Positions 33,535 to 48,555 are shown, counted from the first letter of the stretch. The stretch is 64,000 nt of DNA from Lophius americanus (GCA_037951165.1 JBBDHG010000014.1:4463501-4527500), one strand, 5' to 3'. The notes: generated by a model from the sequence alone, not told the origin. Numbers and translations are program-made.

Positions 33535-35860
33535 ATAATAATAATAATAATACATTTAATTTATAATGCACTTTACATTTGGATCAAATCTCAAAGTGCT
33601 ACAAGGTAAAAGCAGATAAAAGCATCAATAAAAAAAATAAAATAAAATAATAACTATACAAAAACGTGACCAAAAGCATTAATGTTAATTACAGTTATAG
33701 GTTCTGCTAAAAAGGAAAGTTTTAAGTCCTTTTTTAAATGTGTCAGTCATCTGTGGAGCCCTGAGATGGTCAGGGAGTGCATTCCACAGACGAGGGGCAG
33801 CAGAACAGAAAGCCCGATCTCCCATGGTGCTGAGCTTAGTCCGGGGAAGGAGGAGGCGGTATGACTGGGTAGAACGGAGGGATCGTGTTGAGGTCAGTGG
33901 GGTGAGTAGTTCTTTCAGGTAGGGGGGTGCGTTACCATGGATGCACTGGTGAGTGAGGAGAGAGATCTTATAATCAATCCTGGTGGAGATGGGAAGCCAA
34001 TGAAGGGAATGAAGAACAGGGGTGATGTGTTCGTGTTTACGAACTCTCATCAGGATCCTTGCAGCACTGTTTTGAACATACTGCAGTCTTTGAAGACTTT
34101 TATCAGGGATCCCGATGAGAAGTGAGTTACAGTAATCCAGTCGGGAGGAGACGAACGCGTGGACCAGCTTTTCAGCATCACTCAAGGTTAGTGAAGAACG
34201 GAGTTTCGAAATATTTCTGAGATGGTGAAAGGAGATCTTGCAGATGTGTTTGATGTGGGATTCAAAAGTGAGTTGAGGGTCAAATCTTACACTGAGGTTG
34301 GTGACTGATGAAGAGAGGGGAATGTCATGACCAGAGAAGGTAATACTGGTTATGGAGGAAGACTGGGTCTGATGAGGGGTGCCAATTAAAATAGCTTCGG
34401 TTTTGGAGCTGTTCAATTGGAGAAAGTTGTTTTTCATCCACACCTTTATCTCCTCCAGACAAGCGCGGAGAGTTGACAGGGGAGATGATGATGATGATGA
34501 GGATTGAGAGGCTGAGGAGGAACATGTGTCAGCATGTAGATTTGCGTGTCATCAGCGTAACAATTGAATGAGAGTCCATATCGACTGATGACATGGCCAA
34601 GGGGGAGCATGTATAGTATGAAGAGAATGGGACCAAGGACTGATCCCTGGGGGACTCCACAGGTGACGGTGTGTGTCCGGGACTTTGAACTTCCAAGGGA
34701 AACGTATTCTGTTCTGTCAGTGAAGTAGGACTGAAACCAATTTAGGGCGGTGGCAGTGAGTCCAGTGGTGTGATGTAGGCGGTGTAGGAGTATTCCATGG
34801 TCAACTGTGTCGAAGGCAGCAGACAAATCAAGGAGAATCAGGAGGGAAGGTGAACCAGCATCTGCTGCCATGCGTAGGTCATTTGTGACTCTAAGCAGAG
34901 CTGTTTCTGTGCTGTGGGCGGGGCGGAAACCAGTCTGAAAGGTTTCAAAGAGGTTGTTGTATTTGAGGTGGTCCTGGAGGTGGGCAGCAACTACTTTTTC
35001 CAGAACTTTGGAGAGGAATGGGAGTTTGGAAATGGGCCTGTAATTAGCAAAAAGTTCTGGATCGAGAGTAGGTTTTTTGAGGAGTGGTCTGATTATGGCG
35101 GCTTTTAGGGCAGATGGAACAAAGCCGGCCTGGAGGGATTGATTTATAACATCGGTGATCAGGGGACTGATGGAAGAGATGTTAGTCTTCACAAGGGCCG
35201 TAGGAAAGGGGTTGAGTGCACAGGTGGAGGATTTCATTGTCCTGATGATAACCTCAACCTCCTGCTGTGAGATTTCTGGGAAACCATCTTAGAGGCTGGG
35301 AGATCTCAAACTGTGAGTAAGCAGACTGGATAGGTAGAGAGGAGGAAAGAACAGAACGGATTGAGTCAATTTTTGATTTGAAGAAAGCCATGAAATTATT
35401 ACAGTGCTCTTCTGTAATTTCTGTAAGTGGGAGAGTTTGTGGTTTAAGAAGATGATTGATAGTGGAAAACAGCTGCTTAGAATTTCCAGGACTAGTTTTG
35501 ATGATGTTGGAGTAAAACAGTGACCGAGCCTCTCTAAGGGACTTTGAGTAGGCCTTTTGGTGTTCCCGAAAGGCTAGCTTGTGGACAGTAAGACCTGAAG
35601 CCTTGTAACGCCGCTCAAGGACACGCCCAGCTGCCTTCATTTTCCGTAGTTCGCTAGTGAACCAGGGGGCTGAGCGGGAGAAGGTGACTGTTCTAGTTTT
35701 TACAGGGGCGTGACGATCCAGGATGCTACTCAGGGATTTATTTGAAGGGTTATTTTTATTTATTGATTTGATAATCAAATTGACGGATCTTTGTTTTTGA
35801 GCTTCCTGACTGGAAAAGTCTGCCTTAACAAGAGTGGATACTAGTTCATCTGTTTGCCCA
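33535..35860 (-). pseudogene. L2/CR1-type LINE, nearly complete 3' half
   Basis: On the minus strand, 35778-35254 is the pre-RT linker (FSRSAPWFTSELRKMK, then NHLLKPQ, FMAFFKSKIDSIRS). 35237-34446 is the RT: LLKKPTLDP, ANYRPISKLPFLSKVLEKVV, FRPAHSTETALLRV, LLDLSAAFDTVDH, GVPQGSVLGP and CYADDTQIY, the intact catalytic box. 34443-33685 is the C-terminal domain (LDYCNSLLIGIPDKSLQRLQ, then LHWLPISTRIDYKI). Only two frame breaks are evident. One is in an (ATC)n run at 34484-34500 and the other near 35250. The 3' end carries the (TTA)n tail at 33535-33600. The endonuclease is absent (5'-truncated). This is the best-preserved coding repeat in the window. Confidence 0.9.
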
Positions 35861-36300
35861 GATGGTCAAACTCGGCAAAGTGAGCCCGCATTTTAAGCCT
35901 AAATTTAAAAGTAGGCTTAAGTCCTTCCTTTATGATAAATTTTATAATAAAGGGTGTTATAAGCTAGCTCTTAGCTCTGCTGCTATAGGTTTAGACTGCT
36001 TGGGGATCTCCCACGGTGCACTGAGCTTTTCTTTCTTCCTTTCTCACTGTCCCTCCTTATACATCCCTCACACATTAATGCATGTTACTGGATTATTGCA
36101 TGTTACTGTATTAATGCATGTCACTTGATTATTGCATGTTACTAACTTGACATTTTCCCTGAAGTATTTGCGCTTTGTCACACTGAAAGGTTACATGGTT
36201 GGTGACTGCATCTGCTGCTGTGGACCTGCTCGATGATGATGACAAGATGATCATGATGATAATTACAATCATTGATATTATTATTATAATTGTACGGTGT
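35861..36300 (+). pseudogene. LINE C-terminus and 3' UTR
   Basis: The frame 35862-36128 reads FKPKFKSRLKSFLYDKFYNK, then GCYKLALSSAAIGLDCLGIS, a LINE C-terminal tail. The 3' UTR at 36187-36290 (tggttggtgactgcatctgc, then tgtggacctgctcgatgatg and cattgatattattattataa) matches the reverse complement of 43740-43850, the end of the LINE at 43.7-46.5 kb. It is 5'-truncated and abuts the L2-type copy tail to tail. Confidence 0.75.
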
Positions 36301-38075
<1,775 letters not shown>

Positions 38076-38077
38076 TT

Positions 38078-38340
38078 CTGGTTTTGATGAAGCATTTTGG
38101 TGGTATGAATGTGTTTGATAAGGTGTTTCGGACGTCTTAGTGAGTTTTGATGAAGAATATAAGTGGTTTGGTTTAATTTTGATGAAGAGTTTTGGTGGTT
38201 TTGCAGGTTTTGAAGAAGCATTTTCCTGTTTTGAGTGTGTTTGATTAAGCGTTTTGGATGTCTGAGTGAAGTTTGTTGAAGGCTTTAGGTGGTTTGATGA
38301 AGAATTTAGATGGTTTGAATGAGTTTTGAAAGGGAAATTA
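38078..38340. repeat. Degenerate minisatellite, ~127-bp higher-order unit
   Basis: gataaggtgtttcggacgtc ttagtga at 38117 and gattaagcgttttggatgtc tgagtga at 38243 lie about 127 bp apart. Within each unit gttttgatgaag-like words recur every 16-30 bp. Confidence 0.7.
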
Positions 38341-39179
38341 ATTGTTTGGTCGAAATGCATGTTGTTGATGCAGACTGTATAAACAGTTTTGAATAACGGT
38401 TATGATGCTTGTTAGTGATAGAAAAAAATATATAATTGCAAAGTCATTTTTATGTATTCTACACAGGATATCTCTTGATTTTAGGTATATGGCCTGAGGG
38501 GGATTCTGATGGCAACATTAGTTTAATGGTCTCACATAAACACGGGTCTCAGTTTCCTTGGTCTAACAAGCGGTGAGCTAACAGCACAGTAACTTCACAG
38601 ATTTTCACAGAGCAACATGATAACTCGTCCAAAGTCAACCAATGTGAACTGGAATATTCTCCAGCTCCGCAGCCCTGCACAGGATAAGCATTTACGGAGA
38701 AGGAATTAATGAATTAATCAATCAATCAATGAAAATTAGGAAGTAGGTTCAGATGTTACTTTTCACTTAGTAGTAAAAGATTTGAAACACTGGTTTTCGG
38801 TATTGACCAATGTTTGTTAGTGATAAAAAAAAAACAAGATAAAGAAGTTAATGGTAAAAAACTGTGAAAGTCATAAAAGACAGTTTGCATGAACAGTGCA
38901 AAACCTTAAATTTGAAGTGACAGTAAAATAATGTTGATTTTACAGTCAGCAGTCAGCAGTCAGCAACTCTGATGCCAGTTGCTTAGAAATAGAACATTCA
39001 AAATGAGCACAAGCTAATCACTGAGAATGTCTGCAATCCCCTTGGCTAGCTATGATTGAACAGAGACTGAGAAAAGACCTTAAGACATCCATATTACGGA
39101 CATAAAGTCAACCATCCAATTTATTTAGAGCTAGGAAAGTATTTGTTTTTTTGTTTGCTCTAGATATTTACCATATATC
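38341..39179. other. No recognised gene; one small repeat
   Basis: 38660-38718 (gctccgcagccctgcacagg, then ataagcatttacgg and aattaatgaattaat) is an inverted, truncated copy of the start of the 21601-21967 repeat. A cagtcag triplication lies at 38942-38964. Otherwise nothing is recognised. Confidence 0.5.
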
Positions 39180-39507
39180 TGTCACGCCTCTGTGTTCCTT
39201 TCTCCCTCTGTGTCTGTCTTGTGATTGGTCATCATGCTCACCTGTGTTTCCCCTCCAGCTGTGTCTCATTGTCTCGTTATGTCTGTGTATAAAGTCTGTC
39301 CTTACCTTCCGTTCTGTGCCAGTTCGTTACATGATGTCCTCTTGTCGTCACGTGTCCCAACCCCTCCCAGTGTACTGTAAGTAACCTCCGGTTTTTCTGT
39401 CGCTGTCTTTTCCTTGTGTCGCGGTGGAATAAATATATTTGACACCAGCTCTACGTTTTATGCGTCTGCATTTGGGTCCGGGAAAAAACCCACAGAACTG
39501 CATAACA
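39180..39507 (+). repeat. Solo LTR with 5-bp target duplication
   Basis: It begins TGTCACGCCTCTGTG and ends CTGCATAACA, giving TG...CA termini. The 5-bp word atatc lies immediately before (39175-39179) and after (39508-39512), a target-site duplication of the size made by Gypsy-type integrases. Inside are tataaag (about 39289) and aataaa (about 39428) in the positions expected of promoter and polyadenylation signals. No internal region flanks it, so it arose by recombination between two LTRs. A relative's 3' end is at 24.3 kb. Confidence 0.9.
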
Positions 39508-39512
39508 ATATC

Positions 39513-42500
39513 TCAATGTGTTTTCAAGTTATTGTCTTCCCATTGTTACCTTATATACTGAAAGCCAAAATTAGGTTAAAGAGGAACAAAATCCATTTAG
39601 TCATCCACCAATCCAAAACAAACGAGCCCACAAAAATATACAGAATATACAAAAAAAGTAAATGAGTAACAAAAAAAACCCCCATCAACAACACATCACA
39701 CATAAAAAGGGCTGACCTCCAATTAACGTAACTCAATCCAATAATGGGAATAATTTAAAGCCTTTCAAGTTGTTCATCTTTTCAGAGACTTACTGAAGAA
39801 TTTCAATTTGTTCCACCAGTAGATTATACAAGGTTTAGTTAAACCCTGGTGGAGGAGGTGGAGGGCAGGATGAGCTTCCTCCTCGGATGGATATTCCAAA
39901 TGTTATGGTATCCTGTATCAAAGGTGTGCAGTCAGTTCCGTTGGTCTGTATAGCAGCTTCTGTGTGTATCTACACGAAGACGGTTCTGGGGGGCAATGGA
40001 AGAAAGCATGTTAGAACTTCTCAATGTTCTTTTTACCAAATGCATAGTTATTTATCTCAGAATTAAATCTCAATCTCAAAAATGTTTTTTTCCCGAAAAA
40101 TGAAGTTCACCTCTTTCATTTAAGGAGGAAGAGGGGGAGCATGAAGAATATTTTTCTTGTTATCTTAACCTTTTCCATCGGAAATTCCTGAAGCCCATAA
40201 ACTCTTGTCGCGCAGGGTTAGGGAAGCATTCCTTTGTTAGATTAGTATTAACTAATCTAACCCTATAACTCTGTTTGAGCAGGTGTTGCTTCTAACTGTC
40301 AATATCTTGTTAGCAACTTCTCCAAACCCAAATCATGCAAGTCTGAACAATGTGGATGTCTTTCATTAATTCATTATCTACTGCTTATCCTGTTCAGGGT
40401 CACAAGAGGCTGGAGCCTATCCAAGTTAAAATGCCAACACAATTTTTCTATTGCTTTTCACCTTCACTAAAAGTTAGGAATCTGAACAATAAAAGATAAA
40501 TTTAACCTCTCTACAAGCGGCTGTCTGATTACACAAACTTGACCTGAACATAAAGGGATACTGTCCCACTAAAAAATGTGTTGTAATTCAAAAAGCATAC
40601 AGAAATTATTAAAAATGAGAATAAGGTACAGACAAAAGTAGCGGAATAGAACAATAAATTGAATGTTGCCTTAGACACTCACCAAGGTGTACAATATAAT
40701 TATGAACCATCAATAATTCATACTCATATTCATACTAAAATTTGCACAATTGTCAATGAAAATTATTTGATGGCTTGTACATAAGAAAACACACTAAGAA
40801 TTAATTTTATGTAGAATTAAATTCATAATATCTACTCATATTGGTTATGATGATTTCAAATTATAATAAATGATATAAGTCATTTGTCGTTCAATGTGAG
40901 TACAGCAAAAGATAATTTGGTGGAAAAAGAATAATTTCTCTACATATGTGGGTTAATATATTAAATTGTACATCAGTAACGAAAAAATCCAAATAATAAA
41001 ATAAGCAGCCTTGATAATGTCTTACTCTTCCCACTATTATCTTAAAAACTATAAAAAGCCACACATGATATACTTCTAAACCAACTGACCAAAAACAGTG
41101 TAATCTGAGTAATCAGTAGCTACAGGTATATAATCTTGAAAGCAATGCAAAGATGCTTTAGAAATTGGTATAGTTTGGCAAGATAAAGTTAAGAAGAACT
41201 AAGTTAGGAGCGAGTTAAAAAGTCTGGATATTCTGAGATTTGATGAAGATTATCAATCAAGCACACAATGAAAATCAACCAGGAGATTCGTGAACCGCCT
41301 GGCAACTCTAGTTCCTCTGCAGCCCAAACAATAATGTTCTATGGTTACATTCTAACATTTTACAAAGCAGCACAAATTTTCCCATGTCTTGAGGAAAAAC
41401 ATTCTGTCGAAATGTGGAATTTGACTAAAGTTGTTTGGAAAATTTCAAGAGAAACTTGTCAGCTTATCACTACTCTAAGGTAATGTGAACTATGCAATAC
41501 ACACTGATAAATTCTGAAATGGAGTGAAAATTACCCAAAACTTAAACTGAGATTGTGTGTAAACCATTTTAGAAATCAAAATGCAAGGAGGAAAATAGTC
41601 CCTATTGCTGTGACTTGTTTGAAATTTCTTTTTTTAAGGTATGCCGAACTTAGAGGACCTTAAAAAATGCTGGGTGGGTTTGAGAACTTATAATGGTAAT
41701 TTTCCAAGATTTAAAACTTTGTTCCCAAATCATTGCCAAAAGACATCATAGCACAAAATTAGAAACTAGACTAGAGATGCGCTTTATAAGTGAAGTCCTT
41801 TTCCATTTAATATTTTCCTAGTGAGTAAAATATAAACTATTAAAATAAATATTGTATACCCTAATATGATAATCAGACCTTACTCACATATTGTTGTTTT
41901 CACCTTTGTTTGATACTAACCTCATTCCAAAAGGAAGATGCCAATTAAGTCCATAATCTATCAATAATGAAATTATGAATTGTCATTCCAGGTAAGTGAT
42001 CTTTGGCATTAAAATGATTCCAAAAACTATGATTGACTTTGAATTAACCAATAAAATTGTCTGATTTAGGAGTATATATTACCTTTCCAGGAACAGTTTC
42101 TTCATTATTGGGGAGACTCTGGTTGATGTTGGACCCAGGTAAGCTCTAATTCTAAAATATATTATCTAAATCGTTGCAAACAGCAAGAGTATATCCCTGA
42201 AAAGTCCCTGATTCCCTGTGTTATACAAGCAATCCCCGTTATTAAAATTACATTACATTACAATTGATGTTGAAATATTCCTCTTCGATGTATGACTGTC
42301 ATGGCAAATGATCAGACATAATTTCTTGTAATGTTTTTCTCAGCTGTTCCATAGCTTAGAGTGAAGGGTTTTTAATATTCCATTGACTTTTTGTTTTCAG
42401 TCACAGGGACAGGACACACTGTCCAGTCTGTAAAGGAAATCTTTTTTTAAGACCTGACAAACAATTTGAAAACTTTCATCATGAAATTAATGTTTGTACC

Positions 42501-42889
42501 TTTTCATGACTCCACTCTAGCCATAGCTGATTCCAAGGGTTTTGCAGTTTTCAATGATAGTCAGTACATTAGCCTCAACCTAGAGGAAACACTTTAGGAT
42601 ATATTCTCTAAAATCTTGATGCAGGTTCTTCAGAGTTGGCAAATGCCCCAATCACCAAAAGGCCTGGCTATAAAAGCTAACATTCATAAATATCAAAAAA
42701 ACATGGTTAGCACCTAGTTATCATGGTAATCTGTCAGCGGATTGGATATATTAGGCAGCACGTGAACATTTTCTCTTGAGGTTAATGTTGGAAACAGGTA
42801 AAAAGGTCCGGCTAGAGATTCTGAAAGACTGAGACAAGGACCAGAAAGTGATGGGTAGAGAACTGGGTCAGAACATCTCCAGAACTACA
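39513..42889. other. Long stretch without recognised gene
   Basis: Mostly A/T-rich sequence. 40370-40430 is a truncated copy of the dispersed repeat complete at 21601. A hairpin with 11-bp arms (gttagattagt) lies at 40236-40261. The 71-codon frame at 41268-41483 has no recognisable motif. Confidence 0.45.
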
Positions 42890-42894
42890 GGTCT

Positions 42895-43735
42895 TGTTAC
42901 ATTCACTCAAAAGCTAATAAGAGCATCTTCAACTTCTCCCCTCTGGTAGCACTGTTCGCCAAAACTACCAGACACAAGAACATTTTTTCCCCACGGGCCA
43001 TCAACCTGACAATCAAACCAATGTCAGTGTTGTGCAATAACCTGGATAATTTTTCAATAACCCCTCCAACTGACATTACTCTGATATCTTTGCAGTGTCA
43101 TATATATTTGTATATACAAATTTATACCTATGTATTTAAATGTATATAGCCGGTATTAAAGGACATGTCCATTGGTTTATAGCTTGTATAATTGTTTATC
43201 ACCTTGTCCATATATTTTATACTTATTTTATATGATGTTCGTATTTTGAGAGCTCAGCTAACCGGAGTCAAATCTGTAGTATGTATATAGATGGCCAATA
43301 AAGCGGATTCTGATTCTGGTTCCTGTGGCTAAAAACAACCATCCGAATGACCCTAATGAATACAGGTCAGTTGCTCTGATCCCAATAATTAGGATGTAAT
43401 TTGAGAAACTGATAAAACTGTAACTTCTTGACATAATCAACACCTCGTTTATCTGCTTCAGTTTGCAGATAGGGGCAGCGGGTTCAGGATGCTACTGCCA
43501 CCATTCTTGATCTTTTGCTCAAACACCTGGAGGCCGACAAAACTCATTCCGATTAGTTGATTGTTGACTTCTCCTCAGCCTTCAACACCATTCTGAACCA
43601 CCTGTTGGTAGATAAGCTTGTTAAGCACTTTGGTGTTCACACCAGTTTGGCTGGTTGGATCTTGGATTTCGAGGTTGATAATAACTATACTAGTAATATA
43701 AAATTTAGCAATAGTTTATGGAAAATACTATCCAA
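42895..43735 (+). pseudogene. Compound Rex1-like LINE fragment, copy A
   Basis: 42895-43310 encodes a LINE C-terminal scrap (IFSPRAINLTIKPM) and a 3' UTR ending aataaagcggattctgattc. Directly after ggttcctgtggctaaaaaca the sequence reads as the N-terminal side of RT (DPNEYRSVALIPIIRM, then IVDFSSAFNTILNHLLVDKL at 43557). A 3' end thus precedes RT. The same order occurs inverted at 50456-51545. Frames are broken. It ends at the (AAT)-rich 3' end of the next LINE. Confidence 0.75.
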
Positions 43736-43738
43736 TAA

Positions 43739-46560
43739 TAAGAATAATAATAGTAATTGTAATAATCATCATGATCATGTTGTAATCACTGGACATCGAG
43801 CAGATCCACAGCAGCAGAGCAGGCCACCAACCATATGACCTTTGGAAAGGATATATAAAGACGTACAGTGAGAGGAAGAGAAAAGCTCAGAGCATCAAGG
43901 GAAATCCCCGAGCAGTCTAAACCTAAAGTAAAATAGCTAAGAGCTAGCTTATGCAAGACTTAATTATAAGCTTTATCATAAAGGAAGGTGTTAAGCGTAC
44001 TCTTAAATGTAGAGAGGGTTTCTGCCCCAAACCGAGATTGGTAAAGGGTTCCACTGGAGAGGAGCCTGATAGCTGAATGCTCTGGCTCCCCTTCTCCTTC
44101 TGTAGACGCTTGTAGTCACAAGTAACCCTGCAAACTTGGAGCGTAGTGTTCTGGTTGGACAATATGAAACTAAGAGCTCTTTTAGATACGTTGGTGCCTG
44201 ACCATTAAGGGCATAAAGGCATAAGGATTTTGAATTCGATTCTAGATTTTACCGGGAGCCAATTCAGGGAAGCTAATACAGGAAAGATATGTTCTATTCT
44301 TAACCTGATTCTGGTCAGCACACGTGCAGCAGCTTTTTGGATCAACTGGAGGGGTTACACAGACTTATTGGGACCACCTGCTACTAGGGCATTGCAGTAA
44401 TTCGGCCAGGAAGTAACAAATACATAGACTAACCTTTCTGTATCTTTTTGCGACCGGATTTTAGAAATGTAACGCAGATGAAAAAGGGCAGCCCAAGAAA
44501 TCTGTTTTATACGGAAGTCAAAGGACATATCCTGATCAAAGATAAGTCCCATGCTCCTCACCCTGGTGCTGGAGGCTAAGGTTATGCCATCCAAAGTAGT
44601 TATATTATCAGATAAATTGTTTCTAAGTTGCTTGGGTCCCAGCACAATAACTTCAGTTTGATCTGAATATGATAATAAAAAGTTGCAGGTTCTGATGTCT
44701 TTGAACATTCCTTTATATTGGATAAGTGATCAGATTCACCTGGTTTGGTAAGTACAATTGTGTGTCATATGCATAACACTGAAAGTTTAGTGTGTATTTC
44801 CTTAATAAACATTGCTTAATTAAAGGAGGTAGATTGTATAATAATGTGAGTATAACTGGCCCAAGCACAGATCCCTGGGGAGCTCCATGGGTAACTTTGC
44901 CATGCGTGGATAATTCATTGTTAACAAATACACACTGAGAAATGTCACATAAATATGTCTTAAACCAAATTAATGCAGTGTCTTTGAAGTCAATTAAGTT
45001 TTTAAGCCTTTGTATTGCAATTTGGTGGTCAATAGCATCAAATGCAGCACTAAGATCTAACAAGACCAGAACAGACACCAGTCCCTCATTAGATGCCATT
45101 AAAAGTCCATTTGTAACTTTGACCAGTGGCTTTTCTGTGCTATGGTGAACTCTAAAACCAGACTGGAAATCCTCAAATAAACTATTGTCACTCAGAAAAT
45201 CACACATTGTTTGGCTACCACTTTCTCTAAGATTTTAGAGAGGAAGGGAAGGTTAGATATCGGCCTGTAGTTTACTAAAGCCTCTGGATCAACGGTCGGC
45301 TTTTTAAGCAATGGTTTAATTATGGCTATTGTAAAGCATTGTGGTAGGTAGCCTTAATTTAAAGACAGATTTGTGATTTCTAAGAGAGTTGATGACTAAG
45401 GGTAAACTTTCTTGAAGCAGAATGGATGGGATAGGGTCTAGGAGACAGGTTGTTGTTTTGGATGAGGAAATAAGGGAAGTTAATTGTTTAAGATCAATAG
45501 GACTGAAGCAGTTTGAATGTCCCCAATGTCTATATGTTGTTTCTAAGAACATAGCCCTGGGTTGTAAACTACAACCAATTAAAGGCAGGAGGTTGTTGAT
45601 CTTGTCCCTAATACCTATAATTTTGTCATTATGAAACACATGAAGTATTTGCTACTAAGGGTTCTAGGAATACTGGACTCGATAGAACCCACACTCAAAG
45701 TCAGCCTGGCCACTCTGCTGAAAAGAAACCTTTGGTTGTTTTTATTTAACTCTATCAGTGCAGGGTAAAAGGCCACTCTTGCGCTGCGGACGGTTCTCCT
45801 ATATGTTTAATGCTACCTTGCCAGGCTAAGCAGGACTCTAGAAGCTTAGAATAACGCCATTTTCTTTCTAGTTTATGTGTTTGTTTCAAGTCAGGTTTTT
45901 TAAACCATGGAGCTTTTCTCCATTTCACACTCTTCTTTTTTAGGGGGGTGGTAGAGTCGAGAGTTAATCTCAGTGAGCTTGCAGCCCTATCAACAAAATA
46001 ATCAATTTGCACAGGACTAACGTTATAGTAAAATTCTCCTAAGTCGAAAAATGTATCTGAACTAAGTGCTGATGGAATTGCCTCCGCAAATGTTGTTACA
46101 GCTTCATCCGATATATTTCTATTATGATTTTGTGGCGAGTATTGCAAATTCAATAGTTAGCAAACAGTGGTCCAATGGCAGTGGGTTTGGCGGATGGACT
46201 ATTCATTTTTCAATGTCAATGTTGAAGTCAGGACTAAATCCAGGGTGTGATTAAAACAATGAGTGGGCTCATTAACACACTGACTGAATCCAACACAGTC
46301 TAATATTAAGTTAAACGCAAGACCGAGACTATCGCTGTCTTTATCTATGTCACCTATAATAATTATTTTATCTGTCTTATGGACTAGGCTTGATAGAAAA
46401 TCAGAGAACTCATTTAAGATTCAGACCATTCAGAATTTGAATTTTTTCAATTTAAAGAATACGACAAGGTTATTTGCCGATTTATTTGGAATGTTAACTC
46501 CCCAAGGGTGAGATGCAAAACTTCCAAGGCACACTGAAGGGAAGTTTACTATCTAGCAGC
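43739..46560 (-). pseudogene. L2/Rex1-superclade LINE, endonuclease to 3' UTR
   Basis: On the minus strand from 46400: endonuclease end (KIIIIGDIDKDSDSLGLAFN, then VNEPTHCFNHTLDLVLT). The linker is 46153-45755 (WRKAPWFKKPDLKQ). The pre-RT part is 45639-45316. RT is 45207-44713 (FQSGFRVHHSTEKPLVKVTN, LLDLSAAFDAIDHQ, GAPQGSVLGP). The C-terminal part is 44708-44355. The catalytic box reads CYAYDTQLY, so one Asp of YADD is Tyr. The 3' UTR (43739-43950) matches 35861-36300 inverted. About 2.8 kb remain, with stops and frameshifts throughout. The 5' edge lies next to the TIR element at 46586. Confidence 0.85.
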
Positions 46561-46585
46561 ACTGACCTAGATGTCTGTAGTGAGT

Positions 46586-47046
46586 CAGTAGGTGGGTTTA
46601 CATGGGCAGCCTAATTCCGATTAGATTCGGAAAAGACGTCTAATCGGAGAGAAAATGCTGCATATAACACCCTTCTCCGAATTGAAAGATCCTTTCCAAA
46701 TTAGATTTAATTTCTTTGCAATGAAGGAGTCTAAATCCTTACGAATAGCCTTTCTGATAGCCAGTCGTTGCATGTTAACGCTGTATCGGAAAGTAATGCT
46801 CCGCTAAGTTTTTTTCAGCGGCGCGACACATTTTAAACACGGCGACTTCACGCACGGCCTCTTTGTCATATTCTTCTGGGCTATTGTTGGCCCACCAAAC
46901 TCATCAAAGCATTATCGCCACCTTATGAATGGGAAGTGTGAAAGCATTTCCGATTAAGTGAATTGATGCATGTAAACACCGGGTCGGATAAGATCACAAG
47001 TCATGTAAACAGGCGACCGAAATTGCCCATGTAAACCCAACTACTG
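46586..47046. mobile_element. Non-autonomous TIR element (MITE), 461 bp
   Basis: The left end cagtaggtgggtttacatgg gca (46586-46608) is the inverted match of the right end 47024-47046 at 22 of 23 positions. Subterminal catgtaaac words recur inside (about 46971 and 47003). No transposase is encoded. I cannot identify a clear target-site duplication, so the superfamily stays open. Confidence 0.8.
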
Positions 47047-47319
47047 TCCGAGATAGTACAGATAATGGTGACCTGAGGGAACTTTGATGAGTTCATACAG
47101 ATCATGGATACATTTGAATCACAAAAATAGCATTTTTAAAGAGAGGAAAAATTGTTTCAATGTTTCAGAGTCAGGAAAATGAATCAGAGTTCATTTTTCA
47201 GAGTTCAGAGTGAAGTTATTTATACAGTTTTTATAGGAAAAAAAGTTCCATACATGAGGAAAATTTTTACTATTATATTAAGATATGGGTAAAATGAGAC
47301 AAAGAAGATAGATCTCCTC
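47047..47319. other. No recognised gene
   Basis: A/T-rich spacer with gttcagagt/attcagagtt-like short repeats at 47165-47215. Confidence 0.4.
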
Positions 47320-47590
47320 GACTCAATTCATATTCACCGAATTTGGACTGATTTGGACCGATGGTTAGGAAATTATGTCTATAAAACAGTGTTTTTCCAT
47401 AACAAGCTATGTATTTACTTTGATAGTTTAAAGCATATCAAAGTAAAATACCTTTACCTCATCGATTCATATGCACCAAATTTAGACTAAATAGGACAAA
47501 CGGTTGAGAAATTATGGCCGAAAACATTTGGAGAAAAAGCTCCCCCTAGTGCTGGAAACATAGAACTGACCTTTCCCAAAATCACTCCAG
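47320..47590 (+). repeat. Second locus of the 8.5-9.05 kb repeat family
   Basis: Two units start at 47325 (caattcatattcaccgaatt) and 47463 (cgattcatatgcaccaaatt). Each is followed by the ggttgagaaattatg-like and aagctccccctagtg-like words. A hairpin with 12-bp arms (tttactttgata, 47414-47447) lies between them. Confidence 0.75.
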
Positions 47591-48385
47591 TTCTTCCTCG
47601 CTCTAAGGTATAACATTTGAAAATGATTCATGACTTCTTTAGTTTTCGCTTCGACACAAAGGATCTGGGGCGGCCACGGCGGACACAATGACTATTTCAT
47701 AACAGCCCCGACCGTTTGGGATATAATTACACCGTTTGTTATAACCATCCCTCTCTTTTCAATGTGACTAAACTTGATTGAGAATTTATTCTTACAATAC
47801 AGTCACAGCCATTGTTTTTTTTTCTAGTAAAATCAAAATTTTTAAGGCTGTGCCCTGACAAAGACCATTGTGGAAGAAAGAGTCTTAACAATGATAAACA
47901 GGAACTGGACTTTCTAATAGAAGATGGAGCGACAGAGAAATAGAATTGAATAAGTGACATATTTCCTCAGCTGAAAGCTTTCCTCTCTTGCAGGTATATA
48001 TCTAGAAGAATATTAACTAAGGAGTTATTCTCACCAGTCATCACTATTATGATTCTTGTAGTAGTTAAAATTTTCAAATATTCTTGGGACACTTATTGCA
48101 CATCGGCTGCTGCCATGATTGTTGGGCTGCATTAACATATACAATGATATGTGGATAAAATTGTTATCATTTTATAAGTGTGATTCAGATCTGACCATTT
48201 GAAGAACTAGTATGAATGATCCATTTTACATGCATCTATAGGAATCCTATGATTCTTTATCCACACCTCTATCCTGTTCTTTTACATCCTCATCTTCAAA
48301 CCTACGAAAGCACTTGAAGTAATCTAAAAAGAAAATGTTTATGGGAGCCAAGAAACACAAGAAAGAGTACAATAATCTATCTATT
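47591..48385. other. No recognised gene
   Basis: A 73-codon minus-strand frame (47960-47739) has no recognisable motif. Nothing else found. Confidence 0.4.
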
Positions 48386-48386
48386 T

Positions 48387-48555
48387 ACACAGTTAGAAAA
48401 TCAGCAAAATTTTATTTACAATGATAAAAAACATGTTATCGTAATCAGTTCAAATAAGCAACCTGAGTTTTTTTTTAGCTTGTCCGTCTTGGACTGTTCT
48501 GCAGTAACACATTGCCACTTAGCGGTGATTAATAGAAATATCACTTTGAAAATAT
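48387..48555 (+). repeat. Second copy of the 32.8-kb repeat
   Basis: cagttagaaaatcagcaaaa, then tgtccgtcttggactgttct and gcagtaacacattgccactt match 32805-32970 with few changes. Confidence 0.8.
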
